Source of the DNA: Streptomyces sp. PTY087I2
Lineage (GTDB): Bacteria > Actinomycetota > Actinomycetes > Streptomycetales > Streptomycetaceae
Assembly: GCF_001687325.1 (NCBI RefSeq)
Contig: NZ_LZRD01000008.1
Span: 124,001 to 188,000, forward strand
Direction: 5' to 3'
DNA: 64,000 nt
The notes beneath the pieces were generated by a model, which ran no database searches, had not been told where the DNA came from, and saw nothing but the letters and a program-made list of their open reading frames with translations. Both the position numbers and the translations under genes were made by a program. Of this stretch, positions 17,190-26,563 are shown piece after piece; positions within the stretch are counted from its first letter, which is position 1, and each line of letters opens with the position of its first letter.

Positions 17190-19238
17190 TCACCCCTTGC
17201 GGTTCGGATCCTTGTGCCCCCGCTCCACCGGCCCCCGCCGCACCGAACCCGGAGCGCTCCAGTCCGCGCGCCTGCGGGCCCGCTGCTTCGCCGCCTCCGA
17301 GGACTGGAGCTGGTACGGGACCGAGGTCACCATGACCCCCGGTGTGAAGAGCAGCCGGCCCTTCAGGCGCAGGGCGCTCTGGTTGTGCAGCAGGTGCTCG
17401 TACCAGTGCCCGACCACGTACTCGGGGATGTAGACGCTGATCACGTCGCGCGGGCTCTGGCGGCGCAGGCCCTTGACGTACTCGATGACCGGGCGCGTCA
17501 CCTCGCGGTAGGGCGAGTCGAGGATCTTGAGGGGGACGTTGATGGCGCGCCGCTCCCAGTCCTCGCGCAGTGCCTTCGTCTCCGCCGGGTCGACGCTGAT
17601 GGAGAGCGCCTCCAGCCGGTCGGCGCGGACCAGCTGGGCGTAGGCGAGGGCGCGCAGCGTGGGGCGGTGGAGCTTGGAGACGAGGACGATGGCGTGGACG
17701 CGGGAGGGGCGCACGCTCTCGTCGGCGGGGGTCTCGTCGGCGGCGATCTCGGCGGCGACCCGGTCGTAGTGCTTCCGGATCGCGGTCATCGTGCCGTAGA
17801 AGATGACCATGCCGAGCAGGGCCACCCACGCGCCGTGGGTGAACTTGGTGGCGAGGACGATCACCAGGACGACGCCGCAGAAGAAGGCGCCGAAGGCGTT
17901 GATGGCGCGGGAGCGGACCATGTGGCGGCGCCTGGCCTGGTCCCGTTCGTCGGCCAGCAGGCGGTTCCAGTGCCGCACCATGCCGGTCTGGCTGAGGGTG
18001 AAGGAGACGAACACCCCGACGATGTAGAGCTGGATCAGGTGCGTGGTGTCGGCGCCGTAGATCCAGACGAGCAGGATCGCGGCGCCCGCCAGCAGCACGA
18101 TGCCGTTGGAGAAGGCGAGGCGGTCGCCGCGGGTGTGGAGCTGGCGCGGCAGGTAGCGGTCCTGGGCCAGGATCGAGCCGAGCAGTGGGAAGCCGTTGTA
18201 CGCGGTGTTCGCGGCGAGGAAGAGGACCAGCGCGGTGGCGGTCGCGAGGACCATGAAGAGGAAGGAGCCGTGGCCGAAGACCGCCTCGGCGACCTGGGCG
18301 ATGACCGGGTCCTGGGTGAAGTCCGCGCCGACCGGGACGCCGTCGCGGATCAGGTCGACGGCGGGGTTCTCGGCCATCTTGACGTCGGTGACCAGGGCCA
18401 GGCCGATGATGCCGCAGAACATGGTGACGGCGAGCAGGCCCATCAGGGCGAGGGTCGTCGCGGCGTTCCGGCTCTTCGGCTTCCGGAACGCGGGCACCCC
18501 GTTGCTGATCGCCTCGACGCCGGTGAGGGCGGCGCAGCCGGAGGAGAAGGCCCGCAGGAGCAGGAAGACCAGCGCGAATCCGGCCAGTCCCTCGTGTTCG
18601 GGCTTGATCTCGAAGTCGGAGGTGGGGGCGTGCATCGTGTCGCCGAGGACCAGTCCGCGGAAGGCGCCCCACAGGATCATCAGCAAGACGCCGGCCACGA
18701 AGAGATAGGTGGGGATGGCGAAGAGCTTTCCGGACTCCTTCACTCCGCGCAGGTTCATCAGAGTCAGAAGGACGATGGCGCCGATGGCGCAGAGCGTCTT
18801 GTGCTCGATGACGAACGGGATCGCGGAGCCGAGGTTCTCGACGCCCGAGGAGATCGACACGGCGACGGTGAGGACGTAGTCGACGAGGAGGGCGCTGGCG
18901 ACGGTCAGTCCGGCCTTCGGGCCGAGGTTGGTGGTGGCGACCTCGTAGTCGCCGCCGCCGCTCGGGTAGGCGCGGACGTTCTGCCGGTAGGAGGCGACGA
19001 CCGTGAACATGAGGACGACGACCGCGGCGGCGATCCAGGGGCTGAAGTGGTACGCCGACACGCCCGCGATGGACAGTACGAGGAGGACTTCTCCGGGTGC
19101 GTACGCCACCGAGGACAACGGGTCGGACGCGAAGATGGGCAGCGCGATGCGCTTGGGGAGCAGGGTCTCCCCGAGCTTGTCGCTGCGCAGCGCCCGGCCG
19201 ATCAGGATCCGTTTGGGCAGGTCGGTCAGTTTGGACAC
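17190..19238 (-). CDS. KimA-like APC-superfamily potassium importer
   Basis: 682-residue membrane protein with about twelve helices (residues 25-500) and a C-terminal cytoplasmic domain of some 180 residues. The segment SDPLSSVAYAPGE in the first helix is close to the SDALSSVAYG of Bacillus KimA (YdaO), a high-affinity potassium/proton symporter controlled by c-di-AMP. Older annotations would say amino acid permease. Divergent genes encode two TrkA/RCK proteins and KdpDE lies nearby, which supports a potassium role. GTG start at 19238. Confidence 0.75.
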   Translation of the reverse strand: MSKLTDLPKRILIGRALRSDKLGETLLPKRIALPIFASDPLSSVAYAPGEVLLVLSIAGVSAYHFSPWIAAAVVVLMFTVVASYRQNVRAYPSGGGDYEVATTNLGPKAGLTVASALLVDYVLTVAVSISSGVENLGSAIPFVIEHKTLCAIGAIVLLTLMNLRGVKESGKLFAIPTYLFVAGVLLMILWGAFRGLVLGDTMHAPTSDFEIKPEHEGLAGFALVFLLLRAFSSGCAALTGVEAISNGVPAFRKPKSRNAATTLALMGLLAVTMFCGIIGLALVTDVKMAENPAVDLIRDGVPVGADFTQDPVIAQVAEAVFGHGSFLFMVLATATALVLFLAANTAYNGFPLLGSILAQDRYLPRQLHTRGDRLAFSNGIVLLAGAAILLVWIYGADTTHLIQLYIVGVFVSFTLSQTGMVRHWNRLLADERDQARRRHMVRSRAINAFGAFFCGVVLVIVLATKFTHGAWVALLGMVIFYGTMTAIRKHYDRVAAEIAADETPADESVRPSRVHAIVLVSKLHRPTLRALAYAQLVRADRLEALSISVDPAETKALREDWERRAINVPLKILDSPYREVTRPVIEYVKGLRRQSPRDVISVYIPEYVVGHWYEHLLHNQSALRLKGRLLFTPGVMVTSVPYQLQSSEAAKQRARRRADWSAPGSVRRGPVERGHKDPNRKG

Positions 19239-19560
19239 GCTGAGGATCGTAAGCGGAGCCCGTGGCCGGAAAGGACGCCCTTTCGACGTGGCCCCGCAAT
19301 CTCCTGCGGTCGGAGGAGAACGCCGCTCGATTCTTTAACGCAATCCTTGCGCCGGTTCTCGCTGTTTTGCTTTTCCTTTACTGGAGTGCGTGAGGATGCG
19401 GGCACTCGGATGAGGGAGTGACTTCCCCGGCGCTTAAGCTCGTCCTCGGGCCACACCGCGGGTGTGTGCCCCGTTGTTTGCCCAGCAAGCCGAGAGAGAA
19501 GTGTGAGCAGCGTGTTTTCGCAGGTCAGCCGGATGACCAGGACGGCGGGGTAGGCGCACA
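19239..19560. other. Divergent promoter region, potassium genes
   Basis: 322 bases between the leftward KimA-like gene and the rightward TrkA gene, so both promoters lie here. The stretch around 19330-19385 is AT-richer than its surroundings and contains the small palindrome CGCAATCCTTGCG. I looked for a c-di-AMP riboswitch resembling the one at 51.4 kb and did not see it on either strand. Confidence 0.4.
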
Positions 19561-20229
19561 GTGCACATCGTCATCATGGGCTGCGGGCGCGTCGGTGCCG
19601 CTCTCGCACAGACCCTGGAACAGCAGGGGCACACCGTCGCGGTGATCGACCAGGACCCGACGGCGTTCCGTCGTCTCGGGTCCGGATTCGGCGGTCGCCG
19701 GGTCACCGGGGTCGGTTTCGACCAGGACACCCTCCGCGAGGCGGGCATCGAGGACGCCGGGGCGTTCGCCGCGGTCAGCAGCGGCGACAACTCCAACATC
19801 ATCGCGGCCCGGGTGGCCCGCGAGATGTTCTCCATCGAGAACGTCGCGGCGCGGATCTACGACCCCAAACGCGCCGAGGTCTACCAGCGCCTCGGCATCC
19901 CCACCGTGGCGACGGTGCGCTGGACGGCGGACCAGATGCTGCGGCGGCTGCTGCCGTCGGGCGCGGAACCGCTGTGGCGCGATCCGAGCGGAGGCGTGCA
20001 GCTCGCCGAGGTGCACACGACGCCGTCCTGGATCGGCCACAAGATCAGCACGCTCCAGGAGGAGACGGGGGTCCGGGTGGCCTTCCTCACCCGGTTGGGC
20101 GAGGCCATACTGCCGACCTCGCAGACCGTTCTCCAGGAAGGCGACCTGGTCCACGTGATGATGCGTACGGACGAGATCGCCCAGGTCGAAGAGGCCTTCG
20201 CCCAGGGTCCCGAGGAGGACGGTCACTGA
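19561..20229 (+). CDS. trkA: TrkA/RCK potassium-channel regulatory protein, first copy
   Basis: 222-residue cytoplasmic protein. It has an N-terminal RCK_N Rossmann domain with NAD-binding GCGRVGAALA at residues 7-16 and Asp in VIDQDP, followed by an RCK_C domain from about residue 135 that in relatives binds c-di-AMP or other ligands. Such proteins gate Trk/Ktr potassium transporters or related carriers. The GTG start at 19561 is followed immediately by the second copy, whose ATG overlaps this stop by one base. No TrkH membrane subunit is in the window; the divergent KimA-like importer may be the partner. Confidence 0.85.
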   Translation: MHIVIMGCGRVGAALAQTLEQQGHTVAVIDQDPTAFRRLGSGFGGRRVTGVGFDQDTLREAGIEDAGAFAAVSSGDNSNIIAARVAREMFSIENVAARIYDPKRAEVYQRLGIPTVATVRWTADQMLRRLLPSGAEPLWRDPSGGVQLAEVHTTPSWIGHKISTLQEETGVRVAFLTRLGEAILPTSQTVLQEGDLVHVMMRTDEIAQVEEAFAQGPEEDGH

Positions 20230-20906
20230 TGCGTGTGTCGATTGCCGGGGCGGGCGCGGTGGGTCGTTCCATCGCCGCCGAGCTGCTGGAGAACGGGCAC
20301 GAGGTGCTGCTGATCGACAAGGCGCCGACCGCCATTTCGGTGGAGCGGGTCCCGATGGCCGAGTGGCTGCTCGCGGACGCCTGCGAGATCACGTCGCTGG
20401 ACGAGGCGGCGTTGCAGCGGTGCAACGTGGTGATCGCCGCGACCGGGGACGACAAGGTGAACCTGGTCGTCTCGCTGCTCGCCAAGACCGAGTACGGCGT
20501 GCCGCGCGTGGTGGCCCGGGTGAACAACCCGAAGAACGAGTGGCTGTTCAACGAGTCCTGGGGCGTGGACGTCGCCGTCTCGACGCCGCGTCTGATGTCG
20601 GCCCTGGTCGAGGAGGCGGTGAGCGTCGGCGATCTGGTCCGGCTGCTGCGCTTCAGCCACGGCGACGCCAACCTGGTGGAGCTGACCCTGCCGCCGGAGT
20701 CGGCGCTGGCCGGCATCCGCGTCGGGGACGTGGCCTGGCCCACGGACACCTCGCTGGTGACGATCATCCGGGGTACGCGGGTGCTGACGCCGAGCCCCGA
20801 GGAGTCCCTGGAGGCCGGGGACGAGCTGCTGTTCGTGGCCGCCCAGGCGCGCGAGGAGCAGTTGGAGGACCTGCTGTCGGTACGGCGGAGTCCTGAGGAC
20901 GGCTGA
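20229..20906 (+). CDS. trkA: TrkA/RCK potassium-channel regulatory protein, second copy
   Basis: 225-residue RCK_N plus RCK_C protein with GAGAVGRSIAAELL at residues 7-20. It is paralogous to the gene before it and translationally coupled (TGATG). The order of two adjacent single-RCK genes resembles the CeoB/CeoC pair of mycobacteria, where two chains replace the double-RCK TrkA of enterobacteria. They likely form a hetero-oligomeric ring. A strong terminator follows at 20921-20965. Confidence 0.85.
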   Translation: MRVSIAGAGAVGRSIAAELLENGHEVLLIDKAPTAISVERVPMAEWLLADACEITSLDEAALQRCNVVIAATGDDKVNLVVSLLAKTEYGVPRVVARVNNPKNEWLFNESWGVDVAVSTPRLMSALVEEAVSVGDLVRLLRFSHGDANLVELTLPPESALAGIRVGDVAWPTDTSLVTIIRGTRVLTPSPEESLEAGDELLFVAAQAREEQLEDLLSVRRSPEDG

Positions 20907-20920
20907 TCTCGCGCAGAACG

Positions 20921-20965
20921 ACGGAAGGGGCCCGGGACCGCTGAGCGGTTCCGGGCCCCTTCCGT
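20921..20965. terminator. Strong terminator after the TrkA pair
   Basis: Twenty-base arms at 20921-20940 and 20946-20965 pair with a single G-U wobble around a five-base loop (CTGAG). It lies between the second trkA stop and the convergent DUF3159 stop, so it can serve both strands. Confidence 0.85.
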
Positions 20966-20977
20966 GCGGTGTGCGGG

Positions 20978-21766
20978 TCAGGCCTCCGGGTCGCGGGGGG
21001 CGGCAGCCGCGGCCTTGCGCTCCTTCTCCGCCTGTTCCTCGGCCTCCATCTCGGCGAAGACGTTGATCGGCGGCGGCGCCTTCGCGAGGAAGATCCAGGT
21101 CAGGTAGACCGCGAGCAGGAACGGCGGGATCTTCAGCGCGATGAGCACCCAGCCGAACTGGGTGGTGTCGGCCCACCAGTAGAGCGGGAAGAGGATCGCG
21201 CACTTGGCCAGCAGGATGAGGCCCCAGGCGTAACTGGCCTTGGTGTACGCCTTTTTACGGCCCGGGTTACGGGTCCGCCAGGAGAGGTTCTCCTTGAAGA
21301 CCGGGCCGAGGATCAGGCCGATCAGCGGCACCCCCGCGGCCGCGCTGGCGAGGTAGGCGATCGACAGGCCCAGCGTGTAGAGCATGCCCGGCAGGTAGAA
21401 GTCCTTGGCCTCGCCCGTCATCTTCGCGAAGAAGATACCGAAGGCCACCCCGAAGACGCCGCTGAAGGCGTGCTTGACGGTGTCCCGGCGGATCAGCCGG
21501 ACGACGACGAGGGCCAGGGACACCGCCAGGGCCGCGATGGCCGAGGCGTTCAGATTCTTGTTGATGGTGAAGATCGTGACGAAGAGCAGCCCGGGGAGGA
21601 CTGTCTCCACCATGCCGCGCACACCGCCGAAGGCCTCGAAGAGGGCGGCCTCGGTGACGGCCTTCGACTCGGCGTCCTGCTGGGCCGCATGCCTCCCGCC
21701 GGTGCGCTGCGGGTCGGTGCGGTGGGGCTGGTCCGTGTCGGACGTCGGCTTGTCGAGAGACGTCAC
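20978..21766 (-). CDS. DUF3159 membrane protein
   Basis: 262-residue protein with a hydrophilic N-terminal 50 residues, about six membrane segments and a charged Ala/Glu-rich tail. The segment EAFGGVRGMVETVLPGLLF marks the actinobacterial DUF3159 family, whose function is not established. It starts (GTG) three bases after the OB-fold gene stop, and both follow kdpE in the same direction, so it may share that transcript. A transport or potassium-related role would be a guess from neighbours only. Confidence 0.8.
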   Translation of the reverse strand: MTSLDKPTSDTDQPHRTDPQRTGGRHAAQQDAESKAVTEAALFEAFGGVRGMVETVLPGLLFVTIFTINKNLNASAIAALAVSLALVVVRLIRRDTVKHAFSGVFGVAFGIFFAKMTGEAKDFYLPGMLYTLGLSIAYLASAAAGVPLIGLILGPVFKENLSWRTRNPGRKKAYTKASYAWGLILLAKCAILFPLYWWADTTQFGWVLIALKIPPFLLAVYLTWIFLAKAPPPINVFAEMEAEEQAEKERKAAAAAPRDPEA

Positions 21767-21769
21767 CGG

Positions 21770-22195
21770 CTACTCCTTGCCGAGCGGTCGGAGTTCGTAT
21801 GTGGGGTTGAACAGCACCCGGCGGCCGTGGCTCATGGCGACCCGCCCCGAGGCGATGATCCTGCGGCCGGGCTCTATGCCGACGATGGAGCGACGGCCGA
21901 GCCAGACCACGTCCAGCGGCTCGGTGCCGTCGAAGAGCTCCGCCTCCAGGGCGGGCACTCCGGCCCGCGGGCGGAGGGTGACGGTCCGCAACGTACCAGC
22001 CACCTTCACGATCTGCCGGTCGGAGCACTCGGAGATCCGGGTGCACCCGGTGGCCTGCGCGTCCTCCCGCAGCTCCTGGGACTCCAGGTCCTCCTGGGAG
22101 CTGGAGAGCCGGTCGAGCATACGGCGGAAGCGCCCGGAAGGCTTCGCCGCCTTCCCGGCCTTCCCGGCTTTCTCGGATCGGGGAACAGCACTCAT
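21770..22195 (-). CDS. OB-fold nucleic-acid-binding-domain protein
   Basis: 141-residue protein. The N-terminal third is basic and charged; the remainder forms an OB-fold-like beta barrel (IVKVAGTLRTVTLRP, then LEAELFDGTEPLDVVWLG, then GRRIIASGRVA), similar to RecG-wedge or aminoacyl-tRNA anticodon-type OB domains. The ATG at 22195 (MSAVPRSE) is preferred to a longer in-frame start. It is tightly linked to the DUF3159 gene. Function unknown; single-domain OB proteins next to DUF3159 genes are common in actinobacteria as far as I recall. Confidence 0.75.
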   Translation of the reverse strand: MSAVPRSEKAGKAGKAAKPSGRFRRMLDRLSSSQEDLESQELREDAQATGCTRISECSDRQIVKVAGTLRTVTLRPRAGVPALEAELFDGTEPLDVVWLGRRSIVGIEPGRRIIASGRVAMSHGRRVLFNPTYELRPLGKE

Positions 22196-22271
22196 ACCCG
22201 AAGGGTACCGGTCCTGCGCGCGGCACACGCAGGTCCGCGATGATCACTCGAAAGGGTGAGCAGGTACGGGG

Positions 22272-22967
22272 TCATCCTCGCTCGAACCGGTACCCCATGC
22301 CCGGTTCGGTGACGAAGTGGCGGGGGTGCGAGGGGTCCGCCTCCAGCTTGCGGCGCAGCTGGGCCATGTAGACGCGCAGATAGTTGGTCTCGGTGCCGTA
22401 GGAGGGGCCCCAGACCTCCTGGAGGAGCTGTTTCTGGCCGACCAGGCGGCCGGCGTTGCGGACGAGGACCTCCAGCAGGTGCCATTCGGTGGGGGTGAGG
22501 CGTACGTCGCGGCCGGCGCGGTGCACCTTCTTCGCCGCCAGGTCGACGGTGAACCCGGCGGTCTCGACGACGGCGACGTCCTCGGTGCCGCCGTCCTGGC
22601 CGACGGGTTCGGCCCGGCGGACCGAGGCGCGCAGCCGGGCCAGCAGCTCGTCCATGCCGAACGGTTTGGTGACGTAGTCGTCGGCCCCGGCGTCCAGCGC
22701 CTCCACCTTCTCGTCGGAGGTCTGGCGCGCGGAGAGGACGAGGATCGGGACCCGGGTCCAGCCGCGCAGGCCCCTGATCACCTCGACCCCGTCCATGTCG
22801 GGCAGCCCGAGGTCGAGGAGGACGATGTCGGGGTGGCGGGCGGCGGCGAGCTGGAGGGCGGTCGCCCCGTCGGGCGCGGCGTCGACCTCGTACTGGCGGG
22901 CCTTCAGGTTGATCACGAGGGCGCGGACGATCTGCGGCTCGTCGTCGACCACAAGCACCCTGGTCAT
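22272..22967 (-). CDS. kdpE: KdpE response regulator
   Basis: 231-residue OmpR-type regulator. The receiver has acidic residues DDE at 8-10, phospho-acceptor Asp52 in LLDLGLPDMDG, and Lys in VTKPFG. The C-terminal winged helix ends with the typical GMGYRFE. Located 85 bases after the KdpD gene in the same direction, it should receive phosphate from KdpD and activate potassium uptake genes. kdpFABC is not in the window, so the targets are elsewhere or include the adjacent potassium genes. ATG at 22967. Confidence 0.9.
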   Translation of the reverse strand: MTRVLVVDDEPQIVRALVINLKARQYEVDAAPDGATALQLAAARHPDIVLLDLGLPDMDGVEVIRGLRGWTRVPILVLSARQTSDEKVEALDAGADDYVTKPFGMDELLARLRASVRRAEPVGQDGGTEDVAVVETAGFTVDLAAKKVHRAGRDVRLTPTEWHLLEVLVRNAGRLVGQKQLLQEVWGPSYGTETNYLRVYMAQLRRKLEADPSHPRHFVTEPGMGYRFERG

Positions 22968-23052
22968 CGCGGACCTGCCTTTCTGCTGAACGGGCTGTAC
23001 GGGGAGGGGGTGGGGAGTACGTCGGGGCGGGCGGGGTACGCCCGGGGACTGG

Positions 23053-25596
23053 TCACGAGGTGACCTGGGCGGGCAGCTCGGGGCCGGCCCGGTCCCCACC
23101 CGGCGCCGCGGCCAGCGTCAGGACCATGGTGAGCCCGCCGCCCGGGGTGTCCTCGGCGTCCAGCGTGCCGCCCATGGCCTCGGCGAAGCCCCGGGAGACG
23201 GCGAGGCCGAGCCCCACTCCGGCGCCGCGCGGGGCGTCCCCGTACCGCTGGAAGGGCTCGAAGATGCGTTCCTTGGCATCGTCGGGGACGCCCCGGCCCC
23301 GGTCCACCACCCGCAGCTCGACCCGGCCGCCGAGTGCGCTGGCGGCCACGGCGACGGGCTCCCGGCCCGGGTGGTACTTGACGGCGTTCTCGACGATGTT
23401 GGCGACGACCCGCTCCAGGAGCCCGGGGTCGACGGCGACCATCGGCAGCGTCTCGGGGATGTCGAGGTCGACGCTGCCCTCCGGGACGCCGCCGAGCGCC
23501 ATGGGGACCACCTCGTCGAGGTCGATCTCGCGGATCAGGGGGGTCACGGTGCCGGTCTGGAGGCGGGACATGTCCAGCAGGTTGCCGACGAGGTGGTCCA
23601 GCCGGTCGGCGCCGTCCTCGATGCCTTCCAGCAGCTCCGCCTCGTCCTCGTCGGACCAGGCGACGTCGTCGGAGCGCAGCGAGCTGACGGCGGCCTTGAT
23701 GGCGGCGAGCGGGGTGCGCAGGTCGTGGCTGACGGCGGCGAGCAGGGCGGTCCTGATCCGGTTGCCCTCGGCGAGTCTGCGGGCCTGCTCGGCCTCCCCG
23801 ACCAGGCGCTGGCGGTCCAGGACGACGGCGGCCTGGGCGGCGAACGCGCCGAGCACCCGGCGGTCCTCGGCGGGGAGCACCCGGCCGGAGAGCGCGAGGG
23901 CCAGGTTGTCGCCGACCGGCATGTCCACATCCGCGTCGTCGGGGCGGGTGACCGGGGCCGGTCCGACGGATCCGGCGCAGGTCCACGGCTCCACGTCGCT
24001 GCTGCGCTCCAGCAGGGCGACGGACTCCATGGCGAAGGTCTCGCGGACCCGCTCCAGCAGGGCGTCCAGGGCGGTCTCGCCGCGCAGCACGCTGCCGGCG
24101 AGGAAGGAGAGGATCTCCGACTCGGCGCGCAGCCGGGCGGCCTGGTGGGTGCGCCGGGCCGCGAGGTCGACCACGGAGGAGACCGCCACCGCCACCGCGA
24201 AGAAGACCACGATGGCGACGAGGTTCTCCGGGTCCTGGACGGTCAGGGTGCGGGTCGGCGGGGTGAACCAGTAGTTCAGCAGCAGGCAGCCGACGGCCGC
24301 CGAGGCCAGCGCGGGTCTCAGCCCGCCGAGCAGGGCGGCGGCCACCGTCAGGAAGAGGAAGAGCAGGACGTCGTTGGCGAGGCCGGGGGCGTCCTCCATG
24401 AAGCGCAGGACCACCGCGAGCAGGAGGGGTCCTGCGACGCCGACGAGCCAGCCCCAGATGATCCGGGCGCGGCCGAGCCGGGCGCCGCGGGCGATGGGCA
24501 GGCCACGCCCCTTGGCGACCTCCTCGTGGGTGACGATGTGGACGTCGAGGTCGGGTCCGGACTCGCGGGCGACGGTCGCGCCGACCCCGGGGCCGTAGAT
24601 GTACTGCCAGGCCTTGCGGCGGCTGGAGCCCAGCACGATCTGGGTGGCGTTGACGCCGCGGGCGAACTCCAGCAGGGCGGCCGGTATGTCGTCGCCGATG
24701 ACGTGGTGGAAGGTGCCGCCGAGGTCCTCGACCAGGGTCCGCTGGACGGTCAGCTCCTTCGGGGAGGCGGAGGTCAGGCCGTCGCTGCGGGCGATGTAGA
24801 CGGCGAGGATCTCGCTGCCGGAGCCCTTGGCGGCCATCCGGGAGGCACGGCGGATGAGGGTGCGGCCCTCGGGCCCGCCGGTCAGCCCGACGACGATGCG
24901 TTCGCGGGCCTGCCAGGTGGTACGGATGTTGTGCTCGCCCCGGTACTGCTGGAGGTACTCGTCGACCCGGTCGGCGGTCCACAGCAGGGCCAGCTCGCGC
25001 AGGGCGGTGAGGTTGCCGGGGCGGAAGTAGTTCGAGAGGGCGGCGTCCATCCGGTCGGGCTGGTAGATGTTGCCGTGCGCCATCCGGCGGCGCAGCGCCT
25101 GGGGCGACATGTCGACCAGCTCGATCTGGTCGGCCCGGCGGACCACCTCGTCGGGGACGGTCTCGCGCTGCCGGACGCCGGTGATCGACTCGACGACGTC
25201 GCCGAGCGACTCCAGGTGCTGGATGTTGACCGTGGATATGACGTCGATCCCGGCCTTGAGCAGCTCTTCGACGTCCTGCCAGCGCTTGGCGTTGCGGGAG
25301 CCGGGGACGTTGGTGTGGGCCAGTTCGTCGACCAGGGCCACGGCCGGGGCGCGCTCCAGGACGGCGTCCACGTCCATCTCGGTCAGCGCGGCGCCCCGGT
25401 AGCTGATCTCGCTGCGGCGGACCTGCTCAAGACCGTGCAGCAGCACCTCGGTGCGCGGCCGGGCGTGGTGCTCCACGAAGGCCACCACGCAGTCGGTGCC
25501 GCGCTCGACCCTGCGGTGCGCCTCGGAGAGCATCGCGTACGTCTTGCCGACGCCCGGTGCCGCGCCCAGGTAGATCCGGAGTATGCCGCGTCCCAT
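23053..25596 (-). CDS. kdpD: KdpD potassium/turgor sensor kinase
   Basis: 847-residue sensor kinase with the complete KdpD layout: an N-terminal KdpD domain with Walker A GAAPGVGKTYAM at about 10-21 and DELAHTN, a Usp-like domain (about 230-355) with GSSRRKAWQ, four membrane helices around 375-475, a GAF-like region, then HisKA with His624 in AVSHDLRTPL and the HATPase domain with NIVENAVKYHP, DRGRGVPDD and GVGLGL. The Usp domain in relatives binds c-di-AMP, which ties it to the other potassium genes. Length is slightly short of the enterobacterial 894 residues but no domain is missing. Confidence 0.92.
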   Translation of the reverse strand: MGRGILRIYLGAAPGVGKTYAMLSEAHRRVERGTDCVVAFVEHHARPRTEVLLHGLEQVRRSEISYRGAALTEMDVDAVLERAPAVALVDELAHTNVPGSRNAKRWQDVEELLKAGIDVISTVNIQHLESLGDVVESITGVRQRETVPDEVVRRADQIELVDMSPQALRRRMAHGNIYQPDRMDAALSNYFRPGNLTALRELALLWTADRVDEYLQQYRGEHNIRTTWQARERIVVGLTGGPEGRTLIRRASRMAAKGSGSEILAVYIARSDGLTSASPKELTVQRTLVEDLGGTFHHVIGDDIPAALLEFARGVNATQIVLGSSRRKAWQYIYGPGVGATVARESGPDLDVHIVTHEEVAKGRGLPIARGARLGRARIIWGWLVGVAGPLLLAVVLRFMEDAPGLANDVLLFLFLTVAAALLGGLRPALASAAVGCLLLNYWFTPPTRTLTVQDPENLVAIVVFFAVAVAVSSVVDLAARRTHQAARLRAESEILSFLAGSVLRGETALDALLERVRETFAMESVALLERSSDVEPWTCAGSVGPAPVTRPDDADVDMPVGDNLALALSGRVLPAEDRRVLGAFAAQAAVVLDRQRLVGEAEQARRLAEGNRIRTALLAAVSHDLRTPLAAIKAAVSSLRSDDVAWSDEDEAELLEGIEDGADRLDHLVGNLLDMSRLQTGTVTPLIREIDLDEVVPMALGGVPEGSVDLDIPETLPMVAVDPGLLERVVANIVENAVKYHPGREPVAVAASALGGRVELRVVDRGRGVPDDAKERIFEPFQRYGDAPRGAGVGLGLAVSRGFAEAMGGTLDAEDTPGGGLTMVLTLAAAPGGDRAGPELPAQVTS

Positions 25597-25778
25597 GGCC
25601 CCATTGTCTTCTTCCGTCCGGCCCTGTCGTACGGAGGGCCGGTGGCGCGCCCGGTGCGGCTGCCTCCCTCGACGCTACTCCGCCGTCGGCTGTGGTCCGG
25701 TCCCGGCCGTGCAGGTGAGAGGCGTATTGACGGAACTCTGATGCCCGTCGGGAGGGCCGGGAGGGCGGGGCCGGGGCC

Positions 25779-26513
25779 TCAGGCCTGTTCGACGATATGG
25801 CCGTCGCTCAGCTCCAGGACCCGGTCGGCGAGGCCCAGCAGCTGGGGGTCGTGGGTGGCGACGAGGGCGGTGACGTTCTCGCTGCGGACGACCGCGCGGA
25901 GCAGTTCCATCACGGCGAGCCCGGTCTCGGCGTCGAGCTGCCCGGTGGGCTCGTCGGCGATCAGGAGGGCGGGGCGGTTGGCCAGCGCGCGGGCGATGGC
26001 GACGCGCTGCTGCTGGCCTCCGGAGAGCTCACCGGGACGCTGCTCGGCGTGGTCGGCGAGGCCGACGAGGGAGAGCAGCAGGGCGACCCGCTCGTCTCGC
26101 TCCGCCGGATCGGCCCTGCGCAGCCGCAGCGGTACGCCGACGTTCTCGGCGGCGGTCAGGATCGGGATGAGGCCGAAGGACTGGAAGATGAAGCCGACCC
26201 GGTCCCGGCGCAGCTCCAGCAGCCCCTTCTCGCCGAGGTCCGCCAGCTCGGTGCCGTCGACGGTGATCCGGCCGCCGTCGGGGGTGTCCAGGCCGCCGAC
26301 CAGGTTGAGCAGGGTGGTCTTGCCGGAGCCGGAGCGGCCCTTGAGCGCGACCAGCTCGCCGCGCGGGATCTCGAAGGAGACGCCGCGCAGGGCGTGCACG
26401 GCCGCCGCTCCGCTCCCGTACGAGCGGTGCAGGTCCTCGACCGTGACCATGGCGCTGCGGGCCGGGTCCTCGGCGAGGGCCGTGCCGGACTGCCCGCTGG
26501 TGCTCTCGGTCAT
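25779..26513 (-). CDS. ABC transporter ATPase, LolD/MacB type, without a linked permease
   Basis: 244-residue ATPase: Walker A GRSGSGKTT, Q-loop FQSFGLIP, signature LSGGQQQR, Walker B LLIADEPTGQLD and switch His in ATHDPQ. The sequence class is that of LolD/MacB/FtsE-like exporters, which work with FtsX-type permeases. No such permease gene is next to it: the neighbours are kdpD and DUF3710. The start MTESTSG at 26513 is chosen; an internal Met (MVTVEDLHRSYG) is possible. Two palindromes lie in its upstream region. Confidence 0.85.
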   Translation of the reverse strand: MTESTSGQSGTALAEDPARSAMVTVEDLHRSYGSGAAAVHALRGVSFEIPRGELVALKGRSGSGKTTLLNLVGGLDTPDGGRITVDGTELADLGEKGLLELRRDRVGFIFQSFGLIPILTAAENVGVPLRLRRADPAERDERVALLLSLVGLADHAEQRPGELSGGQQQRVAIARALANRPALLIADEPTGQLDAETGLAVMELLRAVVRSENVTALVATHDPQLLGLADRVLELSDGHIVEQA

Positions 26514-26563
26514 GCTGCTCCCCCGTCGTACGTACATGGCCCGCGTCGTCGCCCGCCAAGTAT

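Noticed and set aside
19239-19560. A second c-di-AMP riboswitch for the KimA-like gene
   Set aside because: The conserved ydaO blocks seen at 51.4 kb are not present on either strand.
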